Notes under the pieces: model-generated
Told to the model about the DNA's origin: nothing
Databases searched by the model: none
The model's input: the letters and a program-made list of their open reading frames with translations, nothing else
Position numbers and translations under genes: made by a program
Assembly: GCA_042408355.1 (NCBI GenBank)
Contig: JBHORD010000182.1
Location: 1 to 38,582 of the forward strand
Source of the DNA: Fen-1038 sp042408355
GTDB taxonomy: Bacteria > Chloroflexota > Anaerolineae > Anaerolineales > Villigracilaceae
Direction: 5' to 3'
DNA length: 38,582 nt
Shown: positions 24,567 through 32,286 of the stretch, one piece after another
Layout of the letters: each line of letters starts with the position of its first letter
Position numbering within the stretch: position 1 is the first letter of the stretch

Positions 24567-25784
24567 TTATCCTTTCACAGAACCGGCCAACAACCCGCGC
24601 ACAAAGTAGCGTTGGAAAGCGACAAAAACAATCATGGGAATGATGATGGAAAGAAAAGCCGCTCCCGTCAGAATATTCCAATTTCGGCCCAGGGGGTCAA
24701 TCAGGTTCTGAATTTGCACGGTCAGCACGGGATGAGTGGTCAGGAAAATCTTGGCGACCAGGAAATCGTTCCAGACCCAGAGGAACTGATAAATGCCAAG
24801 CGAAGCGATCGCCGGCATGGCCAACGGCAATGCCAGCCGTCGAAATGCTGTCCAATGATTCGCGCCATCCAAATAGGCGGATTCAAAGATTTCGCGCGGC
24901 AGCGAGCCAATGAAATTCCGCATCAGGTAAATGGCGTAAGGCAAGCCGAAGCCGGTATGGAAAAGCCATATTCCCAGAAATGTGCTTTGGAGGCCAAGCT
25001 GAACATATAGCTGAGCGATTGGAACCAGGGCCATCTGTAACGGCACGATTTGCAAACCGATCAGCAAGGCAAATAACCATTGGCGGCCTTTGAAATCCAG
25101 CCAGGCAAAGGCATACGCGGCCAGCGCGGCAAAAACGATGGGAAAAATCGTGGCGGGAATCACAACAATAAAGGTGTTAATAAAGGCGACGCCGATCCCT
25201 GCCGGATTGAGGATGTCGCTGACGTTGCAATTCATCACGGCCAAAGTGCTGGGCACTTTGTTTTGACAGTCTGGCAGATAGTCGGCGGTGCCTTTGTAAC
25301 CTACGATGGCGTCTATGTAATTGTTAAGGGTGAATTGACTCGATGCCTGCTTGTGGCCTGAAAGAGTCTGCAGGTAGGTCAATATGGGCGTCAAGGTATT
25401 GAGCGCATCTTTCGGAGTGGGAGGAAGGGTCGGGTTGAGAAGATGCGGCTGGCCATTAATCGGTTCGCGCAGCATGAGCAACAGGCTGGCGGCGCTTTGA
25501 TATTGACTCACGATGTCCGGATTCGACAAATCCGCCGAGGCAATGGCCTTCCCCTCCGCGCCATGACAAGAGGAACAATATTCAGTGTATTCGGGCTGAC
25601 CCACCGCCTTCGGTTGAGGCAGAAACACCGTCCACCAACCGCTGGTAAGCACGGCTTCTCGCGAGCGAAAAGAAGTGACAAACAGGCCCAGCGTGGGAAT
25701 GATCCACAACAGGCACATGAGGATCACGGCGAAATGAACGGGCAATTTGCCAAGAAATTTGTTGAGCTGGCCGAGGGGATTCAT
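24567..25784 (-). CDS. Sugar ABC transporter permease (MalG-like) with an inserted cytochrome-c-like domain
   Basis: A 405-residue permease, about 110 longer than usual for MalG-like proteins. Helix 1 spans about 17-38. The loop after it, extracellular by family topology, has the usual SGWWTVFLP, then about 90 foreign residues (about 57-149). These hold CSSCH at 70-74, the haem-c motif, followed by GAEGKA and ending PILTYLQTLSG, much like class I cytochrome c. The usual distal Met is not at its place (HLLNPTLPP); H114 is a possible ligand. Permease sequence resumes at FTLNNY (151). Further helices and the EAA loop ESAYLDGANHWTAFRRLALP (301-320) are normal. There is no frameshift: one frame covers everything. 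Starts within the last codons of the partner permease (four-base overlap). Confidence 0.88.
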   Translation of the reverse strand: MNPLGQLNKFLGKLPVHFAVILMCLLWIIPTLGLFVTSFRSREAVLTSGWWTVFLPQPKAVGQPEYTEYCSSCHGAEGKAIASADLSNPDIVSQYQSAASLLLMLREPINGQPHLLNPTLPPTPKDALNTLTPILTYLQTLSGHKQASSQFTLNNYIDAIVGYKGTADYLPDCQNKVPSTLAVMNCNVSDILNPAGIGVAFINTFIVVIPATIFPIVFAALAAYAFAWLDFKGRQWLFALLIGLQIVPLQMALVPIAQLYVQLGLQSTFLGIWLFHTGFGLPYAIYLMRNFIGSLPREIFESAYLDGANHWTAFRRLALPLAMPAIASLGIYQFLWVWNDFLVAKIFLTTHPVLTVQIQNLIDPLGRNWNILTGAAFLSIIIPMIVFVAFQRYFVRGLLAGSVKG

Positions 25785-26689
25785 CGCGCCGCCTCCTCCT
25801 TGCGGAATCGCTGTACATTGAAGATCATGATGGGAATCGTCAGGATGATCAGGACAACAGCAATGGCAGTGGATTGGCCCGTATTCGTAACGATTAATTT
25901 GAACATGCGATTGGCGATGACCTCCGTATCGAAATATCCGCCGGTCATCACATAGACCACGTCGAAGATCTTCAGAATGATGATTGTCATCGTGGTGGCA
26001 ACAACCACGATTGTCGGCATGATAGAGGGCAGCAGAATGCTGCCGAAAACCTGGAACTCATTTGCTCCATCCACGCGAGCCGCCTCCAGAATTTCAGCAG
26101 GGACGCCTTTTATCGCCGCGGATAATATCGTCATGCAAAAGCCAGCCCACAGCCAGACTCCAACCAGCATGAGGCAAAAGTTGTTGATAATCGGCGTACT
26201 CAACCAGGCAACAGGCCGCCCGCCGAACGCCGTGATAATTCCATTCAGGATGCCGATTTGGGGGCCGCTGCTCTGAAAATCGTAAACAAAACGCCAGATA
26301 ATGCTTGCCCCTACGAAAGAAATGGCCATAGGCATGAAGATGATGGATTTCGCCAGATTCTCATAAGGCACGCGGTCGGCCAGCAGTGCAAAAAACAGCG
26401 CGCCAATGATCGTTCCAGGGACCATCAGCAGAATCCACAGCGCATTATTGCGGAGGGCCGCCAACATTTCCGGATTTGTGAGCGCGTAGCGGTAGTTCTC
26501 GAAGATTCCCCAGCAGGGCTGATCCGATTGACACGTTGTGGCGGCAGAGTTCACACTGTGCGCGTCAAGGAGGCTCAACCTGAATGTGGCAAACGTCGGA
26601 TAAACAATAAATATAGTCATCAGGATCAGCGATGGCAATAAGTATAGCCATGGCGCCAACCGTCCCTGCCTCATGATTTTCGGAACCAT
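25781..26689 (-). CDS. Sugar ABC transporter permease (MalF-like)
   Basis: A 302-residue permease with six predicted helices. The EAA loop, which contacts the ATPase, is EAARVDGANEFQVFGSILLP at about 204-223. The first extracellular loop holds TTCQSDQPCWG, two Cys six apart that could form a disulfide. FENYRYALTNPEM is the usual sequence before helix 2. The partner permease follows with a four-base overlap and the binding protein precedes. No ATPase gene is in the operon, so a shared MsmK-like ATPase encoded elsewhere is assumed. The start has GGAGG upstream. Confidence 0.92.
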   Translation of the reverse strand: MVPKIMRQGRLAPWLYLLPSLILMTIFIVYPTFATFRLSLLDAHSVNSAATTCQSDQPCWGIFENYRYALTNPEMLAALRNNALWILLMVPGTIIGALFFALLADRVPYENLAKSIIFMPMAISFVGASIIWRFVYDFQSSGPQIGILNGIITAFGGRPVAWLSTPIINNFCLMLVGVWLWAGFCMTILSAAIKGVPAEILEAARVDGANEFQVFGSILLPSIMPTIVVVATTMTIIILKIFDVVYVMTGGYFDTEVIANRMFKLIVTNTGQSTAIAVVLIILTIPIMIFNVQRFRKEEAAR

Positions 26690-26713
26690 AGTTCCTCCAT
26701 TTGTTGCGGGGCG

Positions 26714-26742
26714 GCCGGGGCGTATTCGGAATACGCCCCGGC
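26714..26742 (-). promoter_or_regulatory. Strong hairpin between the binding-protein and permease genes
   Basis: GCCGGGGCGTA (26714-26724) pairs with TACGCCCCGGC (26732-26742), loop TTCGGAA. There is no T tract on either side. It lies 44 bases beyond the binding-protein stop and 25 before the permease start. Such a stem usually protects the upstream mRNA or thins transcription, giving more binding protein than permease. Confidence 0.7.
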
Positions 26743-26786
26743 GCTTATTCAGATTCTAATTTCAGTTTCTCTCTATGTTTTGTGTT

Positions 26787-28085
26787 CTATTTTCCTTGCA
26801 ACGACTGGGTTTGCGCAGCAGCGACGGTGTCCAGATTGGTTTTGATATCTTGCCCCTGGGCAACGTTGACGACTGCCTTCCACTGCGCCGTGCTATATGG
26901 ATCGCCGAGCGCGTCGCCCGTGGAAAAAGCATAACCGCCCGCGTTCGCAAAGATATTGCCCAATGTAATCATCAGGGGGTCAGTGTATTTGCCGGCGCCC
27001 GCTTTATTAGGCGAGAGGCCCCAGTTGGTCGCGGCAAAGTTCTGAGCGCCCAAATCGCTGGTCCAGTAGGCAATCAATGCCTGGGCGGCCGGCGAACTGC
27101 TGAAGGCATACATAAAATCGGCGCTCACTTGCACGCCCTTCGCGCCGGGGAATACAAAGGCATCATAATCTGTGCCGTATTTCAGATTAGGATACTGTTT
27201 GGTAATAGAACCGGCGGCGAAAGTGGCTTTGTCAACCATCATGGCTTTGGGCGGATTGGAGAAGACCTGCAGGATGGCGTCATTGAAATTCGTGCTGACG
27301 GTGCCATTCGATCCGCCAACAGCATACTTTGGATCGCTAGCCCACTTCTGGTAGATCTGATAAGCGGCCGCCACGCCGGGGTCATTGTAAGGCACCTTGC
27401 CAGAGATGATTCCGTTGACATAGTCGGTGCCTTGTGTGGCGAGCAGAATATCTTCGATGAAGTCCGCGCCGGTCCAACCGGTGGCGGCGCCACTTTCGAG
27501 ACCCATTGCCCACGGCACGTTGCCGTCGGCAGCCATCTTGTCCACCAGGGCCTGCAGATCCGCAAAGGTCTTCGGGACGGTATATCCGAACGCTTTGAAT
27601 TGCGCAGGGCTGTACCAGATCAGGGTCTTCATATCAGCCTTGGCAGGCAGTGCATACAGTTTGCCGTTGGACGTACCCAGGCTGATCCAGTCCGACGCGT
27701 AGTTGCCCACATTAGCGCCATCCGTATCCAACGGCACCAACTTGGCGGAATAGAGCTTAATGGGATTAAGGTTCGGCCAGAACAGAACATCGGGCGGCGT
27801 GCTCTTCACCATCGTATCCAAAACCGCATCATCGCGTGTAGATTGGGCATTGATCTTAATGCCACAGGCATCCACTAAAGGCTTGACGATTGTATTGAAG
27901 AGTTGTTCCTCGTTGCCCGACCATTGATAGACGACAGTCAATGTGTCGCCAGACTTCGCGCCCTTGCAGTCAATGTTGGAAGCAGGGGCTTGTGTTGGAG
28001 CCGCAGTGGGTGTTGCCGGAGCACAGGCGGCCAGGAATAAAGCGGCGAGCAAGGCGAGACCAATGATCTTACTTAGCTTATTCAT
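26787..28085 (-). CDS. Sugar-binding lipoprotein of the ABC transporter
   Basis: A 432-residue extracellular solute-binding protein (MalE/UgpB type). The signal peptide ends in lipobox LAAC (about residues 18-21), followed by an Ala/Pro/Thr linker. SGDTLTVVYQWSGNEEQLFNTIV is the first strand-helix unit of the family, and PKTFADLQALVDKMAADG and QALIAYWTSDLGAQNFA are typical. It would deliver an oligosaccharide, perhaps an alpha-glucoside given the TreS neighbour, to the two permeases. The start has AAAGGAG upstream. It is the first gene behind the 28182-28201 operator. Confidence 0.93.
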   Translation of the reverse strand: MNKLSKIIGLALLAALFLAACAPATPTAAPTQAPASNIDCKGAKSGDTLTVVYQWSGNEEQLFNTIVKPLVDACGIKINAQSTRDDAVLDTMVKSTPPDVLFWPNLNPIKLYSAKLVPLDTDGANVGNYASDWISLGTSNGKLYALPAKADMKTLIWYSPAQFKAFGYTVPKTFADLQALVDKMAADGNVPWAMGLESGAATGWTGADFIEDILLATQGTDYVNGIISGKVPYNDPGVAAAYQIYQKWASDPKYAVGGSNGTVSTNFNDAILQVFSNPPKAMMVDKATFAAGSITKQYPNLKYGTDYDAFVFPGAKGVQVSADFMYAFSSSPAAQALIAYWTSDLGAQNFAATNWGLSPNKAGAGKYTDPLMITLGNIFANAGGYAFSTGDALGDPYSTAQWKAVVNVAQGQDIKTNLDTVAAAQTQSLQGK

Positions 28086-28156
28086 CTTTCTTCTCCTTTT
28101 GAGATTATCAGATTTATGGAATTCTCGAAACGTGCAGGTTCAAAGGCCTGAGGGCG

Positions 28157-28170
28157 GGTCACCTCCTTTC
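28157..28170 (-). promoter_or_regulatory. Perfect Shine-Dalgarno sequence without a gene, in the operon leader
   Basis: On the minus strand GAAAGGAGGTGACC (28170-28157) is a full match to the anti-Shine-Dalgarno sequence. No start codon follows at a normal distance. The ATG at 28172-28170 overlaps it and would open a ten-codon frame MKGGDPPSGL ending in TGA. The binding protein starts 72 bases further with its own AAAGGAG. Confidence 0.5.
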
Positions 28171-28181
28171 ATTGTTAAGTT

Positions 28182-28201
28182 TAATTAACACGTGTTAGCA
28201 A
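28182..28201 (-). promoter_or_regulatory. LacI-type operator in front of the sugar transport operon
   Basis: The perfect 12-bp palindrome TAACACGTGTTA (28186-28197) lies within a looser 20-bp region. A possible -35 box TTGACT (minus strand 28224-28219) overlaps the repressor gene's stop codon, and the operator would cover the -10 region and start. The same core occurs in front of the repressor gene. Confidence 0.8.
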
Positions 28202-28220
28202 ATGCGAGCAAAAAAAAAAG

Positions 28221-29261
28221 TCAAACGGGCACCGAACTTCCGACGGTAGACTCTCGCACAACGAGTTCGGTTTCCATCAAGACCTCATTGCTGTCCAGGG
28301 CCTTTCCTTGTATCAATTGGATCACTCTTTCGGCGGCCGCCAACCCCAGCCCAAATGCCGGAAGCCGAACGGTGGTCAACGGCGGGTCGAAATATTCCGC
28401 AAGCGGGATGTCATCAAAGCCGACCATCGCAATATCGTCCGGTAGCTGTAACCCCGCCCGATGGATGGCAAGGATTGCGCCCAGCGCAACGACATCGCTG
28501 GCGATGAAGACCGCGGTCGGACGCGGCGACAAGTTCAACAATTCGGTCATGGCTTGATAGCCGCTGGCCGGGGTGTAATTCCCCTCTTTGATTAAAGCGG
28601 AATCCACTTTCAATCTGGAATTTCGAAGCGCCTGCAAATATCCATCCCGGCGCTGTTGTGAAGAGGTATATGAAAGCGGCGCATTGGTAATCATGGCGAT
28701 TCGTTTATGACCCAATTCGACAAGATGCTTGACGGCGGTCTCCGCTCCGCGCCGCGCGTCAACGTCAACAAAAGGAAGATGGCTGTCCGGCAATTGGCCA
28801 AGCAACATAACCGGCACGCCTTCGCGATGAAGCCTCACGATGTCCTCGTCATCCTGGCGGGGTCCCGAAAGGATGATTCCATCTACATGATTCTCGTGAA
28901 TAAGCCGGGCATAGCCGTTTTTATCCTTGGGATCCACCTGTTTGAGCAGAACGTGAAATCCCAACTGCATGGCGGCCTGTTCCACGCCCAGAATCACGCG
29001 CGGCAAAAACGCATCTGCAAAAACCTGCTCGGGCGATTGATGCAGTACCAGGCCCAGCGTATCTGATTTTCCGCTGACAAGTTTTCGCCCTGCCGCATTG
29101 GGATGATAGTTCAGCCTTTTGGCGGCTTTCAAAACGCGCTGGCGCGTGGCTTTGCTGATGCTGACGCCCTCGTTTTGATTCAGCACAAACGAGACGGTCG
29201 TTCGAGAGACGCCGGCTAACTTTGCAACATCGCGGCTGGTGGAACGTTTGGCAGGCGGCAT
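28221..29261 (-). CDS. LacI/GalR-family transcriptional repressor
   Basis: A 346-residue regulator. The N-terminal helix-turn-helix is SRDVAKLAGVSRTTVSFVLNQ, followed by the hinge helix near YHPNAAGRKLVSG. A periplasmic-binding-protein-like sugar domain spans about 60-335 (TLGLVLHQSPE, DGIILSGPR, DVDARRGAETAVKHLVELGHKRIAMI, VFIASDVVALGAILA, VGFDDIPLAEYFDPPLTTV). The frame is open further upstream, but ATG 29261 is where the family begins, and the operator-promoter lies just before. It likely represses itself and the sugar operon until a sugar binds. Confidence 0.95.
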   Translation of the reverse strand: MPPAKRSTSRDVAKLAGVSRTTVSFVLNQNEGVSISKATRQRVLKAAKRLNYHPNAAGRKLVSGKSDTLGLVLHQSPEQVFADAFLPRVILGVEQAAMQLGFHVLLKQVDPKDKNGYARLIHENHVDGIILSGPRQDDEDIVRLHREGVPVMLLGQLPDSHLPFVDVDARRGAETAVKHLVELGHKRIAMITNAPLSYTSSQQRRDGYLQALRNSRLKVDSALIKEGNYTPASGYQAMTELLNLSPRPTAVFIASDVVALGAILAIHRAGLQLPDDIAMVGFDDIPLAEYFDPPLTTVRLPAFGLGLAAAERVIQLIQGKALDSNEVLMETELVVRESTVGSSVPV

Positions 29262-29274
29262 TCCTGGGACTACC

Positions 29275-29294
29275 TTACTAACACGTGTTAGTAA
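29275..29294. promoter_or_regulatory. LacI-type operator in front of the repressor gene
   Basis: The perfect 20-bp palindrome TTACTAACACGTGTTAGTAA lies 13 bases upstream of the repressor ATG and immediately downstream of its promoter's -10 box, over the likely start of transcription. It shares TAACACGTGTTA with 28186-28197. Confidence 0.88.
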
Positions 29295-29298
29295 AAAC

Positions 29299-29327
29299 AG
29301 TATAGGGAATTTGAGGGCATTTGTCAA
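29299..29327 (-). promoter_or_regulatory. Promoter of the LacI-family gene
   Basis: On the minus strand a perfect TTGACA (29327-29322), 17 bases and TATACT (29304-29299) form a near-consensus sigma-70 promoter. The operator follows four bases downstream, the arrangement expected for autorepression. Confidence 0.85.
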
Positions 29328-29538
29328 GTGGGAATTTTGAGGGCAGGCAATACAGATAAATTCGGCTCCCCCGCAATTAACCGCGAGCCCGGGATAGCGG
29401 CTGAATTCAGAAATGTACCGCAGAGACGCTCGGAAAACGGTTTTCCCGCTAAAAAAACGGAGAACCACAAATTCTCCAGCCGGGTCTTGCCTTGTATTCA
29501 AGAACCGATAATAATCAAAACCGTCGAAGGAGCCGGCT

Positions 29539-30240
29539 ATGAAACTTTCCCTTTTTTGCGTCGCGTTGGCAATTTCTCTGTGCGGATGTTCCGGATGGGC
29601 CGAATCGGTGCCATATAATTTTCCGCCCACGCCATTCCTCACGCCCACCGCTTTTCCAAATACGCCCACTCCAATTATTTTGCCGCCGCCTGTTACCGCC
29701 ACATTCGAATCGCCTGCCAGCGCACAGGCGTCAAACCAATCCACCGAAACATCGACTCCTTCCCCCACTTTTACAGAAACAATGCCGGCGCCGACGGCTA
29801 CAAACCGTATTACGGATACGCCGATTGCGACAATCGCAATTCCAAGCGCAGTGCCGCCTTCCGCGCAGATAAACACCGCGATCCTCTCCTGCAACACAAG
29901 CTTTGATATTCTTCACGGCATGGGCGAAGTGACCAATGCCTACGTGACAATCGCGAACATCGGCTCATCAGAAATTGACGACCTGTGCGCGACGCTCAAC
30001 GGCCTGGATGAAGGCCGGCCTCACCCCGATAAAACCAAATGCGTTCCGACACTGCCTGCAGGTTATCAAGTGACCTTCAAATTGACGGTGGATACAACGC
30101 TCAAACAATCCACGCCCATTCAAGTGAACGTGACATCGAACGCGGCTTTATTACAGCGCGTGGGGAAAGACTCGTGCACAGATGTTGACATCTTCCCGCC
30201 CGATTATGACGGCTTAGGGACAGTTACGCCTATACCATAA
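29539..30240 (+). CDS. Lipoprotein with Pro/Thr-rich linker, unknown function
   Basis: A 233-residue lipoprotein: signal peptide with lipobox SLCGC (about 13-17), then roughly 90 residues rich in Pro, Thr, Ser and Ala, then a C-terminal beta-type domain (about 115-220). This domain has ILSCNTSFDILHGMGEVTNAYVTI-like strands and an NIGSSEIDDLC segment, similar in type to Ig-like/CARDB domains that hold out surface proteins. Four Cys in that domain could form two disulfides. AAGGAG precedes ATG 29539. It lies divergently from the LacI gene; the 277-base gap between holds only the operator and promoter. No function is suggested by its neighbours. Confidence 0.72.
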   Translation: MKLSLFCVALAISLCGCSGWAESVPYNFPPTPFLTPTAFPNTPTPIILPPPVTATFESPASAQASNQSTETSTPSPTFTETMPAPTATNRITDTPIATIAIPSAVPPSAQINTAILSCNTSFDILHGMGEVTNAYVTIANIGSSEIDDLCATLNGLDEGRPHPDKTKCVPTLPAGYQVTFKLTVDTTLKQSTPIQVNVTSNAALLQRVGKDSCTDVDIFPPDYDGLGTVTPIP

Positions 30241-30242
30241 AC

Positions 30243-30272
30243 AAAAAACTCCTCCGGCAGGCGGAGGAGTTT
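30243..30272. terminator. Bidirectional terminator between the lipoprotein and the sensor kinase
   Basis: AAACTCCTCCG (30246-30256) pairs with CGGAGGAGTTT (30262-30272), loop GCAGG. A-rich sequence on the left gives a T tract for the leftward transcript; the right side has a weaker TTTCGTT. Confidence 0.85.
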
Positions 30273-30285
30273 CGTTCTCAGCGTT

Positions 30286-31440
30286 TTATTTTGCCATTGG
30301 TAATGTAAAAGTAAAGGTACTGCCCTTCCCCTCTCCGTCGCTCTCGACCCAAATGCGCCCGCCCTGCGCTTCAGCGAGGGCGCGCGCGATCGTCAAACCG
30401 ATTCCGCTTCCGCCGCCGGCGCGCCGCGAGCGCGATTTATCGACGCGGTAAAAGCGGTCGAAGATATGCGGCAAATGTTCAGAGGAAATTCCGATGCCGG
30501 TATCGCGAATCGCAAATTGAATTTCATTTCCCTGCCGCGTCACAGAAACCGTCACGGCGCCGCCTTCAGGCGTGTATTGCAAAGCGTTGCCGACCAAATT
30601 CGTCAACACTTGAATGGCGCGGTCCTCGTCGGCGAGAACAGGCGGAAGGTCAGGAGCCAGCCCAAAGTCCAGGGAGATGCGTTTCGAATCGAATTGAGGG
30701 CCAAGCCGTTTCATCACCGTCTGCGTTAAAGTCGAAACGTCCACAGGCTGAATATTCAATGGATACGCGCCCGCCTCGACGCGGCTAAGTTCCTGCAAAT
30801 CGTCCACCAGCCGATTCAACCGATCGGCTTCGGAACACAGATCACGAAAAGTTTCCTGCGTGGCGGGAAGGACGCCATCCATCAAACCTTCCATCGAGCC
30901 TTTGATGGCGGTGAGCGGCGTGCGGAGTTCGTGACTCACATCGCCGATCAAACGCATACGAGTCGTTTCGATTTGTTCGAGTTTTTCCGCCATTTGATTG
31001 AAGCGCGCCGCAAGTTGTGAAAGTTCATCGAAACCCTGCACGCGAACGCGTTCATCATAATGTCCATCAGCGATGCGCTGACTGGCATTCATCATCGCGC
31101 GCAGCGGTGAAACCACACTGCGGCTGAAAATAATGCTGACAATCACGGCGACCACAATCGCCGCAATCACCGCGTATGTGAGCGCGTCGTTGAAACTGGC
31201 GCGGAAATCGTTATAGAACTGTTGCATCATTCCGCCCTGACCAAAGCCCTGGCCCTGCCCGAATCCCTGACCACCCCCCATCATCCCGCCCGGTTGCTCC
31301 ATTTGAGCCAGGTGACGATTAAACGCAGTCGGCGCGCTCAATTGACTGGCGACAATCACAACAAGAAAGCTGATCGCAATGATGATCAAATATGAAAGGA
31401 GCAGTTTTGCGCTGAGATGACTGCGAAGATAATCCATCAT
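30286..31440 (-). CDS. Sensor histidine kinase with Met/Gly-rich extracellular loop
   Basis: A 384-residue membrane kinase. Helix 1 spans about 12-32 and helix 2 about 86-106. The extracellular segment between is short and strange: EQPGGMMGGGQGFGQG, a repeat and GGMMQQF, rich in Met, Gly and Gln, with no known sensor fold. HAMP follows (about 106-160), then HisKA with H170 in GDVSHELRTPL, and the HATPase boxes NALQYTPEGG, IRDTGIGIS and GGGSGIGLTIA. It starts in the stop codon of the response regulator (ATGA). Met-rich loops often bind Cu(I) or Ag(I), so a metal signal is a reasonable guess only. Confidence 0.92.
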   Translation of the reverse strand: MMDYLRSHLSAKLLLSYLIIIAISFLVVIVASQLSAPTAFNRHLAQMEQPGGMMGGGQGFGQGQGFGQGGMMQQFYNDFRASFNDALTYAVIAAIVVAVIVSIIFSRSVVSPLRAMMNASQRIADGHYDERVRVQGFDELSQLAARFNQMAEKLEQIETTRMRLIGDVSHELRTPLTAIKGSMEGLMDGVLPATQETFRDLCSEADRLNRLVDDLQELSRVEAGAYPLNIQPVDVSTLTQTVMKRLGPQFDSKRISLDFGLAPDLPPVLADEDRAIQVLTNLVGNALQYTPEGGAVTVSVTRQGNEIQFAIRDTGIGISSEHLPHIFDRFYRVDKSRSRRAGGGSGIGLTIARALAEAQGGRIWVESDGEGKGSTFTFTLPMAK

Positions 31441-32126
31441 AAAACTTCGTCCTCGAAACGATAGCCCACGCCGCGCACGGTGACGATCAAATCATCGCGT
31501 CCAAGTTTCTGACGGACGTGGCCAAGATGAACGTCCACCACGCGCATCTCGCCGAAATATTCGCCGCCCCAAACTTTTTCGAGCAGTTGTTCGCGCGTCA
31601 GCACGCGCCCGCGGTTTTCAGCCAGCGCCTGGAGCAAATCAAATTCGATGGCGGTGAGCTCAACCGGTTTGTCGTCCACGTGGACGGTGCGGGCGCCGCT
31701 GTCCAGACGCAGATGGCGAAACGCCAGCACGCTCGTCCCGGACCCCGAAGCGGCTCCCGTTTGGACGCGTCTCAGCGCGGCTTTGACGCGCGCCGTCAAC
31801 TCGCGCGGGCTGAATGGCTTGGTCACGTAATCGTCTGCGCCCATGCTCAAGCCGACGACCTTATCGGTCTCTTCGGTTTTGGCGGTGAGCATGATGACAT
31901 ACACATTCGATTCGCGGCGCAAACGCGACAGCAATTCCATGCCATCCATGCCGGGGAGCATCACATCGAGAATGATAAGATCGGGCCTGAATGCCTGCGC
32001 GGCTTTCAAGCCCGAAGGGCCGTCTGCGGCGACGAGCACTTCGTAACCTTCGGGCTTGAGATAAGCAGTCACCAGTTTGGTGATTGCGGGTTCGTCGTCA
32101 ATGACAAGGATTTTAGCGCCAGCCAT
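31437..32126 (-). CDS. OmpR/PhoB-family response regulator
   Basis: A 229-residue regulator. Receiver domain with acidic pocket D10/D11, phosphorylation site D54 in LIILDVMLPG, and K103 in YVTKPFSPREL. The winged-helix DNA-binding domain starts near 135 with LRLDSGARTVHVDDKPVELT and ends YFGEMRVVDVHLGHVRQKLG and TVRGVGYRFE. It pairs with the kinase that overlaps it by four bases. The upstream neighbour, a secreted Met/Gly/Tyr-rich protein, may be its target. Confidence 0.95.
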   Translation of the reverse strand: MAGAKILVIDDEPAITKLVTAYLKPEGYEVLVAADGPSGLKAAQAFRPDLIILDVMLPGMDGMELLSRLRRESNVYVIMLTAKTEETDKVVGLSMGADDYVTKPFSPRELTARVKAALRRVQTGAASGSGTSVLAFRHLRLDSGARTVHVDDKPVELTAIEFDLLQALAENRGRVLTREQLLEKVWGGEYFGEMRVVDVHLGHVRQKLGRDDLIVTVRGVGYRFEDEVL

Positions 32127-32174
32127 ACTTACATTTTACCTGTTAACTGATGTTACGCAGTTTTCCCTGTAGGG

Positions 32175-32227
32175 CGGCATTCATGCCTCCTGAAAGCGCG
32201 AGAGAAATCTCGCGTTACTGCGCAAGG
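32175..32227 (-). repeat. Dispersed repeat with CGCGAGA/TCTCGCG stem, copy B
   Basis: Lies in the 188-base gap upstream of the response regulator. It has two hairpins, GGCAT TC ATGCC (32176-32187) and CGCGAGA GAAA TCTCGCG (32197-32214). Minus-strand sequence resembles copy A at 2941-2984. Confidence 0.65.
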
Positions 32228-32286
32228 TGAGCTTCGTGTTGAGGTCCTTTCCCGTTAGTTACGGAAGAGCCAGAAGACCTAACGAT

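Noticed and set aside
26775..27878. A 367-codon plus-strand frame over the binding-protein gene
   Set aside because: It is a shadow of the solute-binding protein on the other strand.
27943..28188. An 81-residue plus-strand membrane protein across the sugar operon leader
   Set aside because: It is antisense to the signal peptide of the binding protein, which produces hydrophobic shadow sequence.
29262..29897. N-terminal extension of the LacI frame by 212 codons
   Set aside because: It crosses the operator and promoter and is antisense to the lipoprotein gene; LacI proteins begin at the helix-turn-helix.
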